Positions 1-8,168 are shown, numbered from the stretch's first letter. The stretch is 64,000 nt of DNA from Rhizobium sp. ICMP 5592 (GCF_009498525.1 NZ_QSNT01000005.1:126718-190717), one strand, 5' to 3'. Made by a program: numbers and translations. The notes: a model not told the origin generated them from the letters alone.

Positions 1-254
1 CGGCCCTCGCGGCGTGTTTCGACGAGCTTCTCCAGCCGCAGCCGCGCCAGATGCTGCGACACCACCGCCTGCTGCAGACCGAGTATAGCCTCGATCTCCA
101 TCACGGTCTTTTCCTGCTTGGCCAAGAGGAAGAGAATGATCAGGCGCGTCTCGTGCGACAGAGCCTTCAACAAAACGCTCGCCCGTCTGGCCTTCGCGTT
201 CAGTTCTTCAACACTATGCTCCGTAATACCGCCAGGCGGTGGAGACAACGACAT
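1..254 (-). CDS. ArsR-family winged-helix transcriptional regulator (partial, C-terminus outside window)
   Basis: The first 84 codons read from an ATG at 254. The N-terminal stretch contains KALSHETRLIILFLL, typical of the alpha helix that begins an ArsR/SmtB winged helix. The recognition helix region reads LQQAVVSQHLARLR, followed by the start of the beta wing (LVETRREGR), where the window ends. No cysteine metal-ligand motif is visible in this part. The family represses its target in the absence of a metal or redox signal. It starts divergently from nothing nearby (the SDR gene lies upstream on the same strand), and an inverted repeat just upstream suggests autoregulation. The effector is unknown. 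Confidence 0.85.
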   Translation of the reverse strand, partial: MSLSPPPGGITEHSVEELNAKARRASVLLKALSHETRLIILFLLAKQEKTVMEIEAILGLQQAVVSQHLARLRLEKLVETRREG

Positions 255-277
255 AGGACAGCCTCTGGCGACAAATT

Positions 278-293
278 CGCATACAGATATGCG
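278..293. promoter_or_regulatory. Inverted repeat upstream of the ArsR-type gene, candidate operator
   Basis: CGCATA (278-283) and TATGCG (288-293) form a perfect 6-bp dyad around CAGA, 24 bases upstream of the ATG at 254. The next bases (294-306) are very AT-rich and could hold the -10 region. ArsR-family repressors usually bind short AT-rich dyads in their own promoter. Assignment as an operator is inference from position. Confidence 0.45.
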
Positions 294-356
294 TATAATA
301 TTATGAATAGGGTGCTCGTTCAAAAAATGGCGGAGCACCAAAAAAGGTCCATTTTA

Positions 357-1127
357 TCAGCAGATAAGCTGCCCGCCATTAATCTCAACCACCTGTCCGG
401 TGATGTAGCCGGATAAATTCGGCGCCGCCAGGAAAAGATAGGTGGGGGCGCAATCCTCCGCCGTGCCCAGGCGTTGCAGCGGAATAGACCGGCGTGTCTG
501 CTCCAGCTTTTCCTTCGAGGAGTAGCGCTCATGGAAATCGGTGGCGATGGTTCCCGGCGACACGCAGTTCACCCGGATACCGTCCGGCGCCAGCTCCCGC
601 GCTAGCGCCTTCGAATAGGTGGCGACGAAAGCCTTGGAAGCGGAGTAGATCGCCGATCCCGGACTGCCGCCAGTGAGCGCCGAGATTGATACTGTATTGA
701 CGATCGCCGCCTGCCCCGCCTTCCTGAGCTGCGGCAGCAAGGCCCTTGTCACCTCCACGACCGAGGTCTGGTTGAGCTGGACGATCCGGCCATATTGCTC
801 GTCGGTCAATTCACCGGCGGGAAAGCGGCCGAGCATGGTGCCGGCATTGTTGACCAGCACGTCGATACGGTCGAACACGCCAGCAGCGGCAGCGGCGAAA
901 TCCTTCGTGCCGCTCTCGCTGCTAAAGTCGCCCGGAATGAGAAAAGCGCGGCGGTCCAGTTCGGCCTCCAGCAGAAAATCCGGCAGCTCCCGGCTGCCCT
1001 CGCGCCCGACATGGACGAGCACGCGCGCGCTGCAATCGAGAAACTGCCGCGCCACCTCCAGCCCGATGCCGCGCCCCGCGCCGGTGATCACGACGTTGCG
1101 ATTTTCGAATAGCTTCGGATGAAACAT
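357..1127 (-). CDS. Short-chain dehydrogenase/reductase (SDR)
   Basis: A 256-residue classical SDR, the usual family length. Visible are the cofactor-binding TGAGRGIG near residues 15-22, NNAG near the middle, a catalytic Ser region (NTVSISA) and YSASK with the catalytic Tyr and Lys. The C-terminus has the GYITGQVVEINGG ending common in the family. Cofactor preference and substrate cannot be read from sequence; the enzyme is presumably cytosolic. It is transcribed divergently from the DeoR/GlpR-type regulator at 1226 with a 98-base shared upstream region, so that regulator may control it. Its position beside glpD suggests polyol or glycerol-related oxidation, but this is only inference. Confidence 0.9.
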   Translation of the reverse strand: MFHPKLFENRNVVITGAGRGIGLEVARQFLDCSARVLVHVGREGSRELPDFLLEAELDRRAFLIPGDFSSESGTKDFAAAAAGVFDRIDVLVNNAGTMLGRFPAGELTDEQYGRIVQLNQTSVVEVTRALLPQLRKAGQAAIVNTVSISALTGGSPGSAIYSASKAFVATYSKALARELAPDGIRVNCVSPGTIATDFHERYSSKEKLEQTRRSIPLQRLGTAEDCAPTYLFLAAPNLSGYITGQVVEINGGQLIC

Positions 1128-1183
1128 GATGACCCTCTCAAATCGCAGAATCCGCGCACCGACAATTGCGGAATTTTCACTTT

Positions 1184-1193
1184 ATCATATGAT
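1184..1193. promoter_or_regulatory. Palindrome between the SDR gene and glpR
   Basis: ATCATATGAT is a perfect 10-bp palindrome in the 98-base divergent region. It is flanked at a distance by TTTCA (1175-1179) and TGAAA (1196-1200), which extend the dyad imperfectly. A CGAAA lies at 1203-1207, the complement of the TTTCG-type half sites expected of DeoR-family regulators. It is a candidate operator for both divergent genes; no binding evidence exists here. Confidence 0.35.
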
Positions 1194-1225
1194 GATGAAA
1201 AAACGAAAGAAAGGGAGCGCAGATT

Positions 1226-1999
1226 ATGTTCCTATCGGGACGGCAAACAGAGATTCTGGAAATCGCCAAGGCTGAGGGGCGCGTGCTGGTCGAGGAACTG
1301 GCGTCGCGCTTTTCCGTGACGCCACAGACCATCCGCAAGGACCTGAACGATCTCTGCGACGGCCGCGTTCTATCGCGGGTCCATGGCGGTGCGATCTTCC
1401 CGGGTGGCACGGAAAACGTCAAATATGAAGCGCGCCGCTCCATCGCCGCCCCGGAAAAGCAGGCGATCGGCCGGGCCGCCGCCGGGCTCATCCCCAATAA
1501 CAGCTCGCTTTTCATCAATATCGGCACCACGACGGAGGCGGTCGGCGAAGCCCTTCTCGGCCATCACGAACTGATGGTTATCACCAATAATATCAATGTT
1601 GCCAACAAGTTGCGGATTTTCCCGTCGATCGAGGTCGTCATCGCCGGCGGCGTCGTGCGCGGCTCGGATGGCGGCATCGTCGGCGAAGCGGCGGTCGATT
1701 TCATCCGGCAATTCAAGGTGGACTACGCCGTCATCGGCACCTCCGCCATCGACGCCGACGGCGCGCTTCTCGATTTCGATTTTCGCGAAGTGAAAGTGGC
1801 GCAGGCGATCATCGCCAATGCCCGCCATGTCATCCTGGTGGCCGACAGCACCAAGTTCGAACGCACCGCCCCGGTACGCATCGGCCATCTGTCGCAGGTC
1901 CACACCTTCGTCACCGACGAATGTCGTGTCGAATCCGTGCGTGTCGCCGCCGCCGAACACGGCGTTCGCCTGGTCGAAACCGCACGCCGGCAGAGTTGA
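1226..1999 (+). CDS. glpR: DeoR/GlpR-family transcriptional repressor
   Basis: 257 residues, the normal DeoR-family length. The N-terminal helix-turn-helix (about residues 1-57) contains RQTEILEIAKAEGRV and the family signature VTPQTIRKDLNDLCD. The C-terminal DeoRC sensor domain begins around residue 75 and contains the phosphosugar-binding type segments IGTTTEAV and ITNNINVA. The gene sits 117 bases upstream of glpD and in the same direction, the usual setting for GlpR, which releases DNA on binding glycerol 3-phosphate. The start at 1226 is preceded by a purine-rich GAAAGGGAG. The substrate assignment rests on the neighbour glpD; other DeoR proteins sense different phosphosugars. Confidence 0.85.
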   Translation: MFLSGRQTEILEIAKAEGRVLVEELASRFSVTPQTIRKDLNDLCDGRVLSRVHGGAIFPGGTENVKYEARRSIAAPEKQAIGRAAAGLIPNNSSLFINIGTTTEAVGEALLGHHELMVITNNINVANKLRIFPSIEVVIAGGVVRGSDGGIVGEAAVDFIRQFKVDYAVIGTSAIDADGALLDFDFREVKVAQAIIANARHVILVADSTKFERTAPVRIGHLSQVHTFVTDECRVESVRVAAAEHGVRLVETARRQS

Positions 2000-2025
2000 C
2001 CGCACGCGCCGTCCATCAAGAAACG

Positions 2026-2072
2026 TTCGTTTGACATTCGTATTGATTTCGCTTTAGATGGATTGATTTTCG
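2026..2072 (+). promoter_or_regulatory. glpD promoter overlapped by phased TTCG repeats (candidate GlpR operators)
   Basis: A perfect -35 TTGACA (2031-2036) is followed after 17 bases by TTAGAT (2054-2059), a plausible -10. TTCG occurs at 2026, 2037, 2048 and 2069: spacings of 11, 11 and 21 bases, so all face the same side of the helix. DeoR-family repressors commonly bind tandem TTCG-containing half sites, and these bracket and lie inside the promoter. Repression by the upstream GlpR-type protein is inference. Confidence 0.6.
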
Positions 2073-2116
2073 AATTATCCATCTTTCATGATGGCGGGGG
2101 CTTTGCGGAGGGGCGC

Positions 2117-3628
2117 GTGAGCGAGCAGATCCACGACATTTTCGTCATTGGCGGCGGCATCAACGGCTGCGGCATTGCCCGTGACGCCGTCGGACGCGGC
2201 TACAAGGTCGCACTTGCCGAAATGAACGATTTCGCCTCCGGCACCTCGTCCGGCGCCACCAAGCTGATCCATGGCGGCCTGCGCTATCTCGAGCATTACG
2301 AGTTCCGGCTTGTACGCGAATCGCTGATGGAACGCGAAGTGCTCTGGGCGATGGCGCCGCACATCATCTGGCCGATGCGCTTCGTCCTGCCCTATCACAA
2401 GGGCGGCATCCGTCCGGCCTGGCTCATCCGCCTCGGTCTTTTCCTTTACGACCATCTCGGCGGCCGCAAACTCCTGCCGCCGACGGCGACGCTCGACATG
2501 AAGATCGACCCGGCCGGAAAGCCGCTGAAGTCGCTGTTCACCAAGGCTTTCGAATATTCCGACGGCTGGGTGGATGACGCCCGCATGGTCGTGCTCAATG
2601 CCCGCGATGCCGCCGATCGCGGCGCCACGATCATGCCGCGCACCAAGGTCATATCAGCCCGTCGCGACGGCGCCCTTTGGGCGATCGAAACTGAGGACAC
2701 CGTTACCGGCGAGAAACGCCTCTTCAAGTCGCGCATGCTGATCAATGCCGCCGGCCCCTGGGTCGATCATGTCCTCTCCGACGCCTTCGGCACCAACCAG
2801 GCGCACAATGTCCGCCTGGTGCAGGGCAGCCACATCGTCGTCCGAAAAAAATTCGACGATCCGCGCGCCTATTTCTTCCAAAATCCGGACAACCGCATCA
2901 TTTTCGCCATCCCCTACGAACAGGATTTCACCCTGATCGGCACCACGGATCGTGACTATAAGGACGATCCGAAGGATGTGAGGATTTCCGAAGAGGAAAC
3001 CACCTATCTCTGCAACGCCGCCAGCGAATATTTCAAGGAGCCGGTTCGCCCCGAGGATATCGTCTGGACCTATTCCGCCGTGCGCCCGCTCTATGACGAC
3101 GGCGCCACCAAGGCGCAGGAGGCAACGCGCGACTACGTGCTGAAGGTTGAGGGTGCGGAAGGTCAGGCGCCGCTGCTCAACGTCTTCGGCGGCAAGCTCA
3201 CCACCTATCGCCGCCTGAGCGAACATGCGCTGGAAAAGATCGGCGAAGCCATCGGCCTCAAAGGCACCCCATGGACGGCCAAAAGCTCACTCCCTGGTGG
3301 CGATTTTCCGGCCAAGGGTTATGAGGCCGAAGTCGTCAAGCTGAAGGCGCGCTATCCTTTCCTTGCCGACACGCATGCGCGGCGACTGGTGCGCCGCTAC
3401 GGCACCCGCGCCATCATGATCCTCGGCAATGCCAAGGCCCTAACCGATCTCGGCCGCAATTTCGGCAGCGATCTCTACGAGGCGGAAGTGCGCTATCTGA
3501 TGGCGCATGAATGGGCCTATTCCGCCGCCGATGTCCTCTGGCGCCGTTCGAAGAAGGGCCTCTACCTCTCGAAGGACCAGGCTGCGGCGCTGGATGACTA
3601 CATGGCCGGCGCGCGGGTCCACGCATAA
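2117..3628 (+). CDS. glpD: Aerobic glycerol-3-phosphate dehydrogenase
   Basis: FAD-dependent oxidation of sn-glycerol 3-phosphate to dihydroxyacetone phosphate, passing electrons to quinone at the inner membrane. The GTG at 2117 gives 503 residues, close to the family norm; it is preceded by GGAGGGG (2107-2113), whereas the in-frame TTG at 2063 would place the promoter -10 almost on top of the start. The N-terminus has the dinucleotide-binding GGGINGCGIARDA and the following GTSSGATKLIHGGLRYLE typical of GlpD. The C-terminal DAO_C-type region follows LLNVFGGKLTTYR. With GlpR upstream this is a glycerol-phosphate utilisation unit; no glpK or transporter is present in the window. Confidence 0.96.
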   Translation: MSEQIHDIFVIGGGINGCGIARDAVGRGYKVALAEMNDFASGTSSGATKLIHGGLRYLEHYEFRLVRESLMEREVLWAMAPHIIWPMRFVLPYHKGGIRPAWLIRLGLFLYDHLGGRKLLPPTATLDMKIDPAGKPLKSLFTKAFEYSDGWVDDARMVVLNARDAADRGATIMPRTKVISARRDGALWAIETEDTVTGEKRLFKSRMLINAAGPWVDHVLSDAFGTNQAHNVRLVQGSHIVVRKKFDDPRAYFFQNPDNRIIFAIPYEQDFTLIGTTDRDYKDDPKDVRISEEETTYLCNAASEYFKEPVRPEDIVWTYSAVRPLYDDGATKAQEATRDYVLKVEGAEGQAPLLNVFGGKLTTYRRLSEHALEKIGEAIGLKGTPWTAKSSLPGGDFPAKGYEAEVVKLKARYPFLADTHARRLVRRYGTRAIMILGNAKALTDLGRNFGSDLYEAEVRYLMAHEWAYSAADVLWRRSKKGLYLSKDQAAALDDYMAGARVHA

Positions 3629-3645
3629 GCCACGACCCTTCCACC

Positions 3646-4110
3646 TCAGCCTTCGGGATCGAGCAGTCTCGGCCCCGGCCCTTCCTCGGCCAGCGCGTCC
3701 CAGGGATTGCGCAGCGGACAGCTCTGCAATGATAGACAGCCGCAACCGATGCAGCCGTCGAGCTGGTCGCGCAGGCCCTGCAGCCGCCTGATCCGCGCAT
3801 CCAGATCATTCTTCCATTGCGCCGATAGATCTCGCCAATCGGCCGCCGTCGGCGTCCGGCTTTGCGGCAGCGTGTCGAGTGCTGCCTGGATCTCGGCAAG
3901 CGGGATCCCCACACGCTGCGCTACCTTGATCACCGCCACGCGGCGCAGCACCTCGCGGGCGTAACGCCGCTGGTTGCCACGACTGCGATGGCTCTCGATC
4001 AGCCCCTTCGCCTCGTAGAAATGCAACGCCGAGACCGCAACGCCACTGCGCGCCGCCACCTCTCCCACCGTCAGCAATCTGGAAAATGCATCAGAGTCCA
4101 TTTTTCCCAT
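3646..4110 (-). CDS. soxR: Redox-sensitive MerR-family activator SoxR
   Basis: 154 residues, as in other SoxR proteins. The MerR helix-turn-helix is at about residues 12-50 (TVGEVAARSGVAVSALHFYE), followed by the dimerisation helix. Four cysteines at 120, 123, 125 and 131 (CIGCGCLSLQSC) reproduce exactly the spacing that holds the [2Fe-2S] cluster. Oxidation of that cluster by superoxide or redox-cycling compounds switches SoxR from inactive to activating while bound to DNA. A second in-frame ATG at 4101 is possible. The gene is divergent from a flavin reductase, with a canonical SoxR box between them. No soxS is present, as usual outside enteric bacteria, where SoxR acts directly on its targets. 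Confidence 0.96.
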   Translation of the reverse strand: MGKMDSDAFSRLLTVGEVAARSGVAVSALHFYEAKGLIESHRSRGNQRRYAREVLRRVAVIKVAQRVGIPLAEIQAALDTLPQSRTPTAADWRDLSAQWKNDLDARIRRLQGLRDQLDGCIGCGCLSLQSCPLRNPWDALAEEGPGPRLLDPEG

Positions 4111-4119
4111 GACACGCTA

Positions 4120-4150
4120 TTGACCTCAACTTTACTTGAGGTTTTATAGC
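4120..4150 (+). promoter_or_regulatory. SoxR-type promoter with sox box and 19-bp spacer
   Basis: The dyad CCTCAACTTTACTTGAGG (4124-4141) has perfect 6-bp arms and the sequence of a canonical SoxR site. It lies between a -35 TTGACC (4120-4125) and a -10 TATAGC (4145-4150). The spacer is 19 bases, the overlong spacing that MerR-family activators correct by untwisting DNA. The promoter points at the flavin reductase gene (start 4185) and begins 10 bases from the soxR start, so it probably also autoregulates soxR. Confidence 0.9.
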
Positions 4151-4184
4151 TCTTGCTCCGAAGCGCGTAAAGCAGGAGCAACGC

Positions 4185-4760
4185 ATGACTGAACCCACCC
4201 GCCTGGCAATCCTCTACGGCAGCACCCGCAAGGGTCGCCTATGCGACCGCGTGGTCAATTGGGTCGTCCGGGAACTGGCGCATTATCCACTCATCGACAT
4301 CGACGTCATCGATCCGCTCGATTTCGGCCTGCCGGTTCACCATGACGGCGAGCATCCGGCGGTGGCGGCGCTTGCCGCACGGCTCTCGGACGCCGATGCC
4401 TTCATCGTCGTCACGCCGGAGTACAATCACAGCTTCACGGCCTCGCTGAAATTCGTGCTCGATCTCGTCTACGAGCCATGGCAGGGCAAGCCGGTCGCCT
4501 TCGTTTCCTATGGCGGCATTTCCGGCGGGCTGCGCGCGGTCGAGCAATTGCGGCTGGTCTTTGCGGAACTGCATGCGGTCACCGTGCGCGACACCGTCAG
4601 CTTCGCCAATCCCTGGGGCCGCTTCGCCGAAGACGGCTCTCTCGAAAACCCGATCGAGGCACGGCAATCGCTGGTACGGATGATCGCGCGGCTGCATTGG
4701 TGGAGCGCGGCATTGAAGCCCGCCCGGGAGACACGTCCCTATCGCTCCGTCGCGGCTTAA
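4185..4760 (+). CDS. NAD(P)H-dependent FMN reductase / flavodoxin-fold oxidoreductase, SoxR target
   Basis: 191 residues with a flavodoxin-like fold. The N-terminal beta strand and FMN phosphate loop read LAILYGSTRKGR, and the second FMN-contact loop reads VVTPEYNHSFTASLK, both diagnostic of the NADPH-dependent FMN reductase family; YGGISGG is the third loop. Such enzymes reduce flavins, quinones or related electron acceptors in the cytosol. An AGGAG at 4173-4177 supports the start. The promoter has a SoxR box, so expression should be induced by redox-cycling agents, which suggests a role in detoxifying or recycling oxidised flavins or quinones. The exact substrate is unknown. Confidence 0.9.
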   Translation: MTEPTRLAILYGSTRKGRLCDRVVNWVVRELAHYPLIDIDVIDPLDFGLPVHHDGEHPAVAALAARLSDADAFIVVTPEYNHSFTASLKFVLDLVYEPWQGKPVAFVSYGGISGGLRAVEQLRLVFAELHAVTVRDTVSFANPWGRFAEDGSLENPIEARQSLVRMIARLHWWSAALKPARETRPYRSVAA

Positions 4761-4783
4761 GCGTTCATCCACAATGGCCAACA

Positions 4784-4860
4784 CCGTTCTTCCGTTTCTG
4801 GCAGGTACGGAAGAACGGCTCGGCGCCCGGGCCTGCGCCGCATGTGCCCGGGCGTCTTTC
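4784..4860 (+). terminator. Tandem stem-loops after the flavin reductase
   Basis: The first hairpin has perfect 12-bp arms: CCGTTCTTCCGT (4784-4795) and ACGGAAGAACGG (4807-4818). The second has 9-bp arms: CGCCCGGGC (4824-4832) and GCCCGGGCG (4846-4854), followed by a pyrimidine run TCTTTCTCC. The second looks like an intrinsic terminator with an imperfect U tract. The function of the first is unknown; it could stabilise the mRNA 3' end. Confidence 0.6.
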
Positions 4861-4945
4861 TCCTCCTCAGTCGATCAAGCCGCACCCTTGCCGACGCCGC
4901 CTAGATGGCCTAACCCATTATCGAGGCGGTTCCAGAGGGATGAGG

Positions 4946-6157
4946 ATGGAGCAAGAGACGCGGCTGGGGGGAGCGGATTTCATGCGCGCCGTGGCGTGCC
5001 TGATGGTGCTTGCCCATCATCTCGTACTGCGGATGGATTTCAGTTACCTCCCCGATGCCCTGGCCCTGCCGCTCATTCTGGCGCGCTTCGGCAATTACGG
5101 CGTCTCGGTCTTCTTCGTTCTCAGCGGCTTTCTGCTGTCGCGGCCCTTCTGGCTGGCGCTGGACAAGGGCCTGCCATTGCCTTCGCTGACAATCTACGCC
5201 ATGCGCCGCGCCGCCCGCATCCTGCCGGGCTTCTGGTTTGCCCTGACGGTCGGCTTTGTCCTGAGTTTCACGGTCTACGGTTTTCCGCTCGATCGCGAGT
5301 TGGCCGGGCGCTACGTCTCCGGCTTCTTCCTGATGAGCCAGTGGCATTGGCGCACCTTCTTCCCGGTAGAGGATAACGGGCCGCTTTGGTCCATCCCTTT
5401 CGAGACGACCTGCTATGTGCTGCTGCCGATCGCTTTCCTGCTTCTGTTCAGCCCGGCCCTTAGACCGCGCTCTGCCTTGCCCGCCCGCATCCTCTGGCTC
5501 GGCGTCATCGCTCTCGCGCTTCTTGGCCATTGGCTGGTCGTCACCCAGATCCCGATCGACAGCGTCGGACGGGGCTGGGAGCATGGCTTCCAGGGCGGCG
5601 CCAAGGAGTGGATGCCGCGCTATAACCCGATTGGTTTCTTCACGATCTTTGCCATCGGCGCCCTCGCCGCCGGCATCCAGACCATGACCTCAAAGAAGCG
5701 CTCGTCGCTCTATGATGTCGTCGCCATACTTGCAATGATCGTCGGCGCCGCTGAAATCTGGATGTCGGTCAGCGGCAGCTGGGAAGGTTACGGCTGGCTT
5801 GGCATTCCCTATCGTTTCCCGGTCTTTCCGCTCGCCGTTGCCGTCGCGCTTTGCGTTCTGCCGCAAACGGCCGCCCTCCGCCATGTTCTCGACAATCGCC
5901 TCAGCCGCTACATCGCCACCGTCTCCTTCGGCGTCTATATCTGGCAGGACATCATCTTGCTGTTGATGAAGAAACTAGTCCCCTGGAGTTTCGGCACGGG
6001 CTCCGATGATGTGTTCGGCGGATGGTTCACTTCAAGCCTCATCGCCACCGTCATCATCTTCGCAATTGGCACCCTCAGCTATGTCTTCCTGGAACGCCCC
6101 GTCATGCGCTGGGCTCGCGCTCGGGAAAAGGCGGCAAGCGAGACCGTCCGAGCCTGA
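4946..6157 (+). CDS. Acyltransferase family 3 (OafA/NodX-like) membrane protein
   Basis: About 403 residues from the ATG at 4946, chosen because GAGGG at 4934-4938 lies seven bases upstream; an ATG at 4940 is also in frame. The N-terminus contains DFMRAVACLMVLAHHL, the conserved Arg-Ala and His-His of the acyltransferase-3 family. VSVFFVLSGFLLSR follows in the second helix, and about ten hydrophobic segments run along the protein. The family transfers acetyl or other acyl groups to cell-surface polysaccharides, lipids or Nod factors at the inner membrane. No sugar biosynthesis genes are adjacent, so the acceptor is unknown. It converges on the kinase-like gene at 6183. Confidence 0.88.
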   Translation: MEQETRLGGADFMRAVACLMVLAHHLVLRMDFSYLPDALALPLILARFGNYGVSVFFVLSGFLLSRPFWLALDKGLPLPSLTIYAMRRAARILPGFWFALTVGFVLSFTVYGFPLDRELAGRYVSGFFLMSQWHWRTFFPVEDNGPLWSIPFETTCYVLLPIAFLLLFSPALRPRSALPARILWLGVIALALLGHWLVVTQIPIDSVGRGWEHGFQGGAKEWMPRYNPIGFFTIFAIGALAAGIQTMTSKKRSSLYDVVAILAMIVGAAEIWMSVSGSWEGYGWLGIPYRFPVFPLAVAVALCVLPQTAALRHVLDNRLSRYIATVSFGVYIWQDIILLLMKKLVPWSFGTGSDDVFGGWFTSSLIATVIIFAIGTLSYVFLERPVMRWARAREKAASETVRA

Positions 6158-6182
6158 CAAAAAGGCTGACCGATAAAAATCG

Positions 6183-6851
6183 TCAACCGACCGGTTTTTC
6201 CCGCGAAATCCGAGGCGCGTTGAGATCGGCATTGTCGATCAGAATCGTGGCCCGGTCGCCGGGATTGCATCGGCTGAGATAAAGCCGCTGCCCTTCCAAA
6301 TATCGATGATTGCCGGGAGCGTCGGGGTCGGGATTCGACCCATCCCTCGCTGCCATTCGTCCGTAGGAAACCGCGAAGGGAACGTCGAGAAAAACACTGA
6401 GATCCCAGCAATCTGCCAGCTCATCGCGATGCAGGAAAATCCCGTCGATCAGCAGTATCGAACGGGCGTCGGGCGCCGCAAAGGCCGACGTGACCTCGCA
6501 ATTGTTCCGATGATCGAACCGGGCCGTTTGGATAGCACTGGCGCCGGACCTGAACGGCAGCAGCAGATCCCGCTTGAGAGTATCGTAATCATAGGAATCG
6601 AGGAAATAGCCCTCCGGGCTGTCTTTGCCACGGAGATAGCGAACCTCTCTCGGATGGTGAAAGCCATCCACGCTTGCGCGAATGACAGAGTGCCCCGCCG
6701 TCTTCATAACAGCGGCAAGCTCATCGGTGAAAGTCGTCTTCCCCGAACCGTCAACGCCATCGACGGCGACGATCACACGATCCTGCGCGAAGCCGAGACT
6801 AGCGCGCGCCACATGTTCCAGAAGCTGACCTCTGACCGATACCCGTTCCAT
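6183..6851 (-). CDS. Uridine-kinase-like P-loop phosphotransferase (paralog 1)
   Basis: 222 residues. A Walker A loop GVDGSGKTT occupies residues 32-40, after the strand VIVAVD. Residues 60-68 read SVDGFHHPR, where Asp62 sits at the catalytic or substrate-binding position of the uridine/phosphoribulokinase fold. ILLIDGIFL (around residue 131) is a Walker B-like strand. The RYLRG and EGYFLDSYD segments are shared with the paralog at 20501-21229. The family is annotated in rhizobia as uridine kinase-like, but it lacks the close features of true Udk and the substrate is unknown. Convergent with the acyltransferase at 4946; no operon partner is evident. Confidence 0.75.
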   Translation of the reverse strand: MERVSVRGQLLEHVARASLGFAQDRVIVAVDGVDGSGKTTFTDELAAVMKTAGHSVIRASVDGFHHPREVRYLRGKDSPEGYFLDSYDYDTLKRDLLLPFRSGASAIQTARFDHRNNCEVTSAFAAPDARSILLIDGIFLHRDELADCWDLSVFLDVPFAVSYGRMAARDGSNPDPDAPGNHRYLEGQRLYLSRCNPGDRATILIDNADLNAPRISREKPVG

Positions 6852-6957
6852 GCAGACAAGCTAGAACAAGGAATGCATGCGGCCAATATACTATTGGATT
6901 TTCACGAGGCCTGCGTAGCTCTCAGACGCTGAGGCGCCGAGCCAGCCCATACCTGAC

Positions 6958-6991
6958 AAAAAGGCCGCCCAACGGAAAAACCGCTGGACGG
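6958..6991 (-). terminator. Intrinsic terminator of the alcohol/aldehyde dehydrogenase operon
   Basis: On the minus strand an 11-bp stem (two imperfect positions) is formed by 6991-6981 and 6975-6965 around a five-T loop, followed by CC and five Ts (6962-6958). It lies 35 bases past the stop of the enolase-superfamily gene. Confidence 0.75.
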
Positions 6992-7025
6992 CAAGGAAGC
7001 TCGGCTAGGGTTGCCGAGCATCGGT

Positions 7026-8147
7026 TCAGATCCGTGTGGCCTTCAGCCGTTCCTCATCGAGAACGACGCCGAGACCAGGGGCATCGCCAAGATCCAGCCA
7101 GCCATCCTGATGCTTGAGAGGCGAAACCATCGGGTAGTCCCTGCGGGCCTCGCTCCATTCCGGATTGTCATAGGGATATTCGAGCCAGGCGACATCGCCG
7201 ACGCCTGCGGAGAGATGCGCGTTCGCCAGCACACCGATGCCGTTCGTCCAGGAGTGCGGGGTGAACTGCACGCCCGCCTCGCGCGCCTGATAGGCCAGCC
7301 GCCGGCAGCCGGTGATGCCGCCGACCAGTGCCACGTCGGGCTGGACGACATCGAAGGCGCGTTCCTCGATGATATCGCGGAATTCATAGAGTTCGCGCGT
7401 CATCTCGCCGCCAGCAATGCGCAGCGATGTCGCTTGCTTCAGCTCTTTCATGCCCTTGCGGTCGGAGCGGTGCAGTGGCTCTTCCATCCAGTAGACGCCG
7501 AGCCGTTCCAACTCTCTTGCCACCGTCAGCGCATCCTTGAAGGTCCAGGAGAGCGTCGTGTCCCAGGGCATGCGCCAACCCTGATTACAGTCGACCATCA
7601 GCTCCAGCCGGTCCCCGACTCGCGCGCGGACCGCCTCCAGCGCCTTCACATCGTCCCGCCAGCCGCTGCGGCCGCCGGCCGAGGAAGAGAAGCGCACCTT
7701 CATCGCCGGAAAGCCTTCGGCGATATAGCGCTCGGCCTGCTCCGCCATTGCGGCTGGCTCACGCAAGACGCCGGAGGAGGCGTAGAGCCGAACGCGGCTG
7801 GCCCGACCGCCAAGCATGCGCCAGACCGGTTCTCCGGTGATCTTGCCGGAGAGATCCCACAGCGCCAGATCCATCGGCCAGCAGCGGCCATAGTGAAAAT
7901 TGATATGCGACAGGACTTCGTAGTGGCGCTCGAGATGGCGCGGATCCTCGCCTATGAACAGGTCCTCATGCCCCTCGAGGCCCTTCATCAGATCGCCGGA
8001 GCCGATGCCTTCGCGGCCCTCATCGTCGCGAACGCGGACAATCGTCGCGTCAAAATTCCGGCGCGGCCGGCCGTCCCAGCTCGCCTTGAACGGCGGATCG
8101 AGCGGCAGCCGGTGATGGCTGATCTCGATGGAAACGATCTTGCTCAT
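7026..8147 (-). CDS. Mandelate racemase/enolase-superfamily enzyme, probable sugar-acid dehydratase
   Basis: 373 residues from the ATG at 8147, supported by GGGGAGG seven bases upstream. N-terminal capping domain, then the modified TIM barrel. Visible catalytic set: K150-x-R152 (MKVRF), metal ligands D186 (VDCNQ), E222 (MEEP) and E248 (GGEM), and a D271/H298 pair (QPDVA, TPHSW), the His-Asp dyad of the mandelate racemase subgroup. Such enzymes abstract the alpha proton of a carboxylate, often dehydrating acid sugars. It is the last gene of an operon with an aldehyde and an iron alcohol dehydrogenase (gap to the former 21 bases) and is followed by a terminator. The substrate is unresolved. Confidence 0.9.
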   Translation of the reverse strand: MSKIVSIEISHHRLPLDPPFKASWDGRPRRNFDATIVRVRDDEGREGIGSGDLMKGLEGHEDLFIGEDPRHLERHYEVLSHINFHYGRCWPMDLALWDLSGKITGEPVWRMLGGRASRVRLYASSGVLREPAAMAEQAERYIAEGFPAMKVRFSSSAGGRSGWRDDVKALEAVRARVGDRLELMVDCNQGWRMPWDTTLSWTFKDALTVARELERLGVYWMEEPLHRSDRKGMKELKQATSLRIAGGEMTRELYEFRDIIEERAFDVVQPDVALVGGITGCRRLAYQAREAGVQFTPHSWTNGIGVLANAHLSAGVGDVAWLEYPYDNPEWSEARRDYPMVSPLKHQDGWLDLGDAPGLGVVLDEERLKATRI

Positions 8148-8168
8148 GATAGTGCCTCCCCGCAAACC

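Noticed and set aside
4478..4939. 154-codon N-terminal extension of the acyltransferase-3 gene
   Set aside because: The extension overlaps the flavin reductase gene in another frame, runs through its terminator hairpins and has mirror-frame composition. The start at 4946 has a proper ribosome site.
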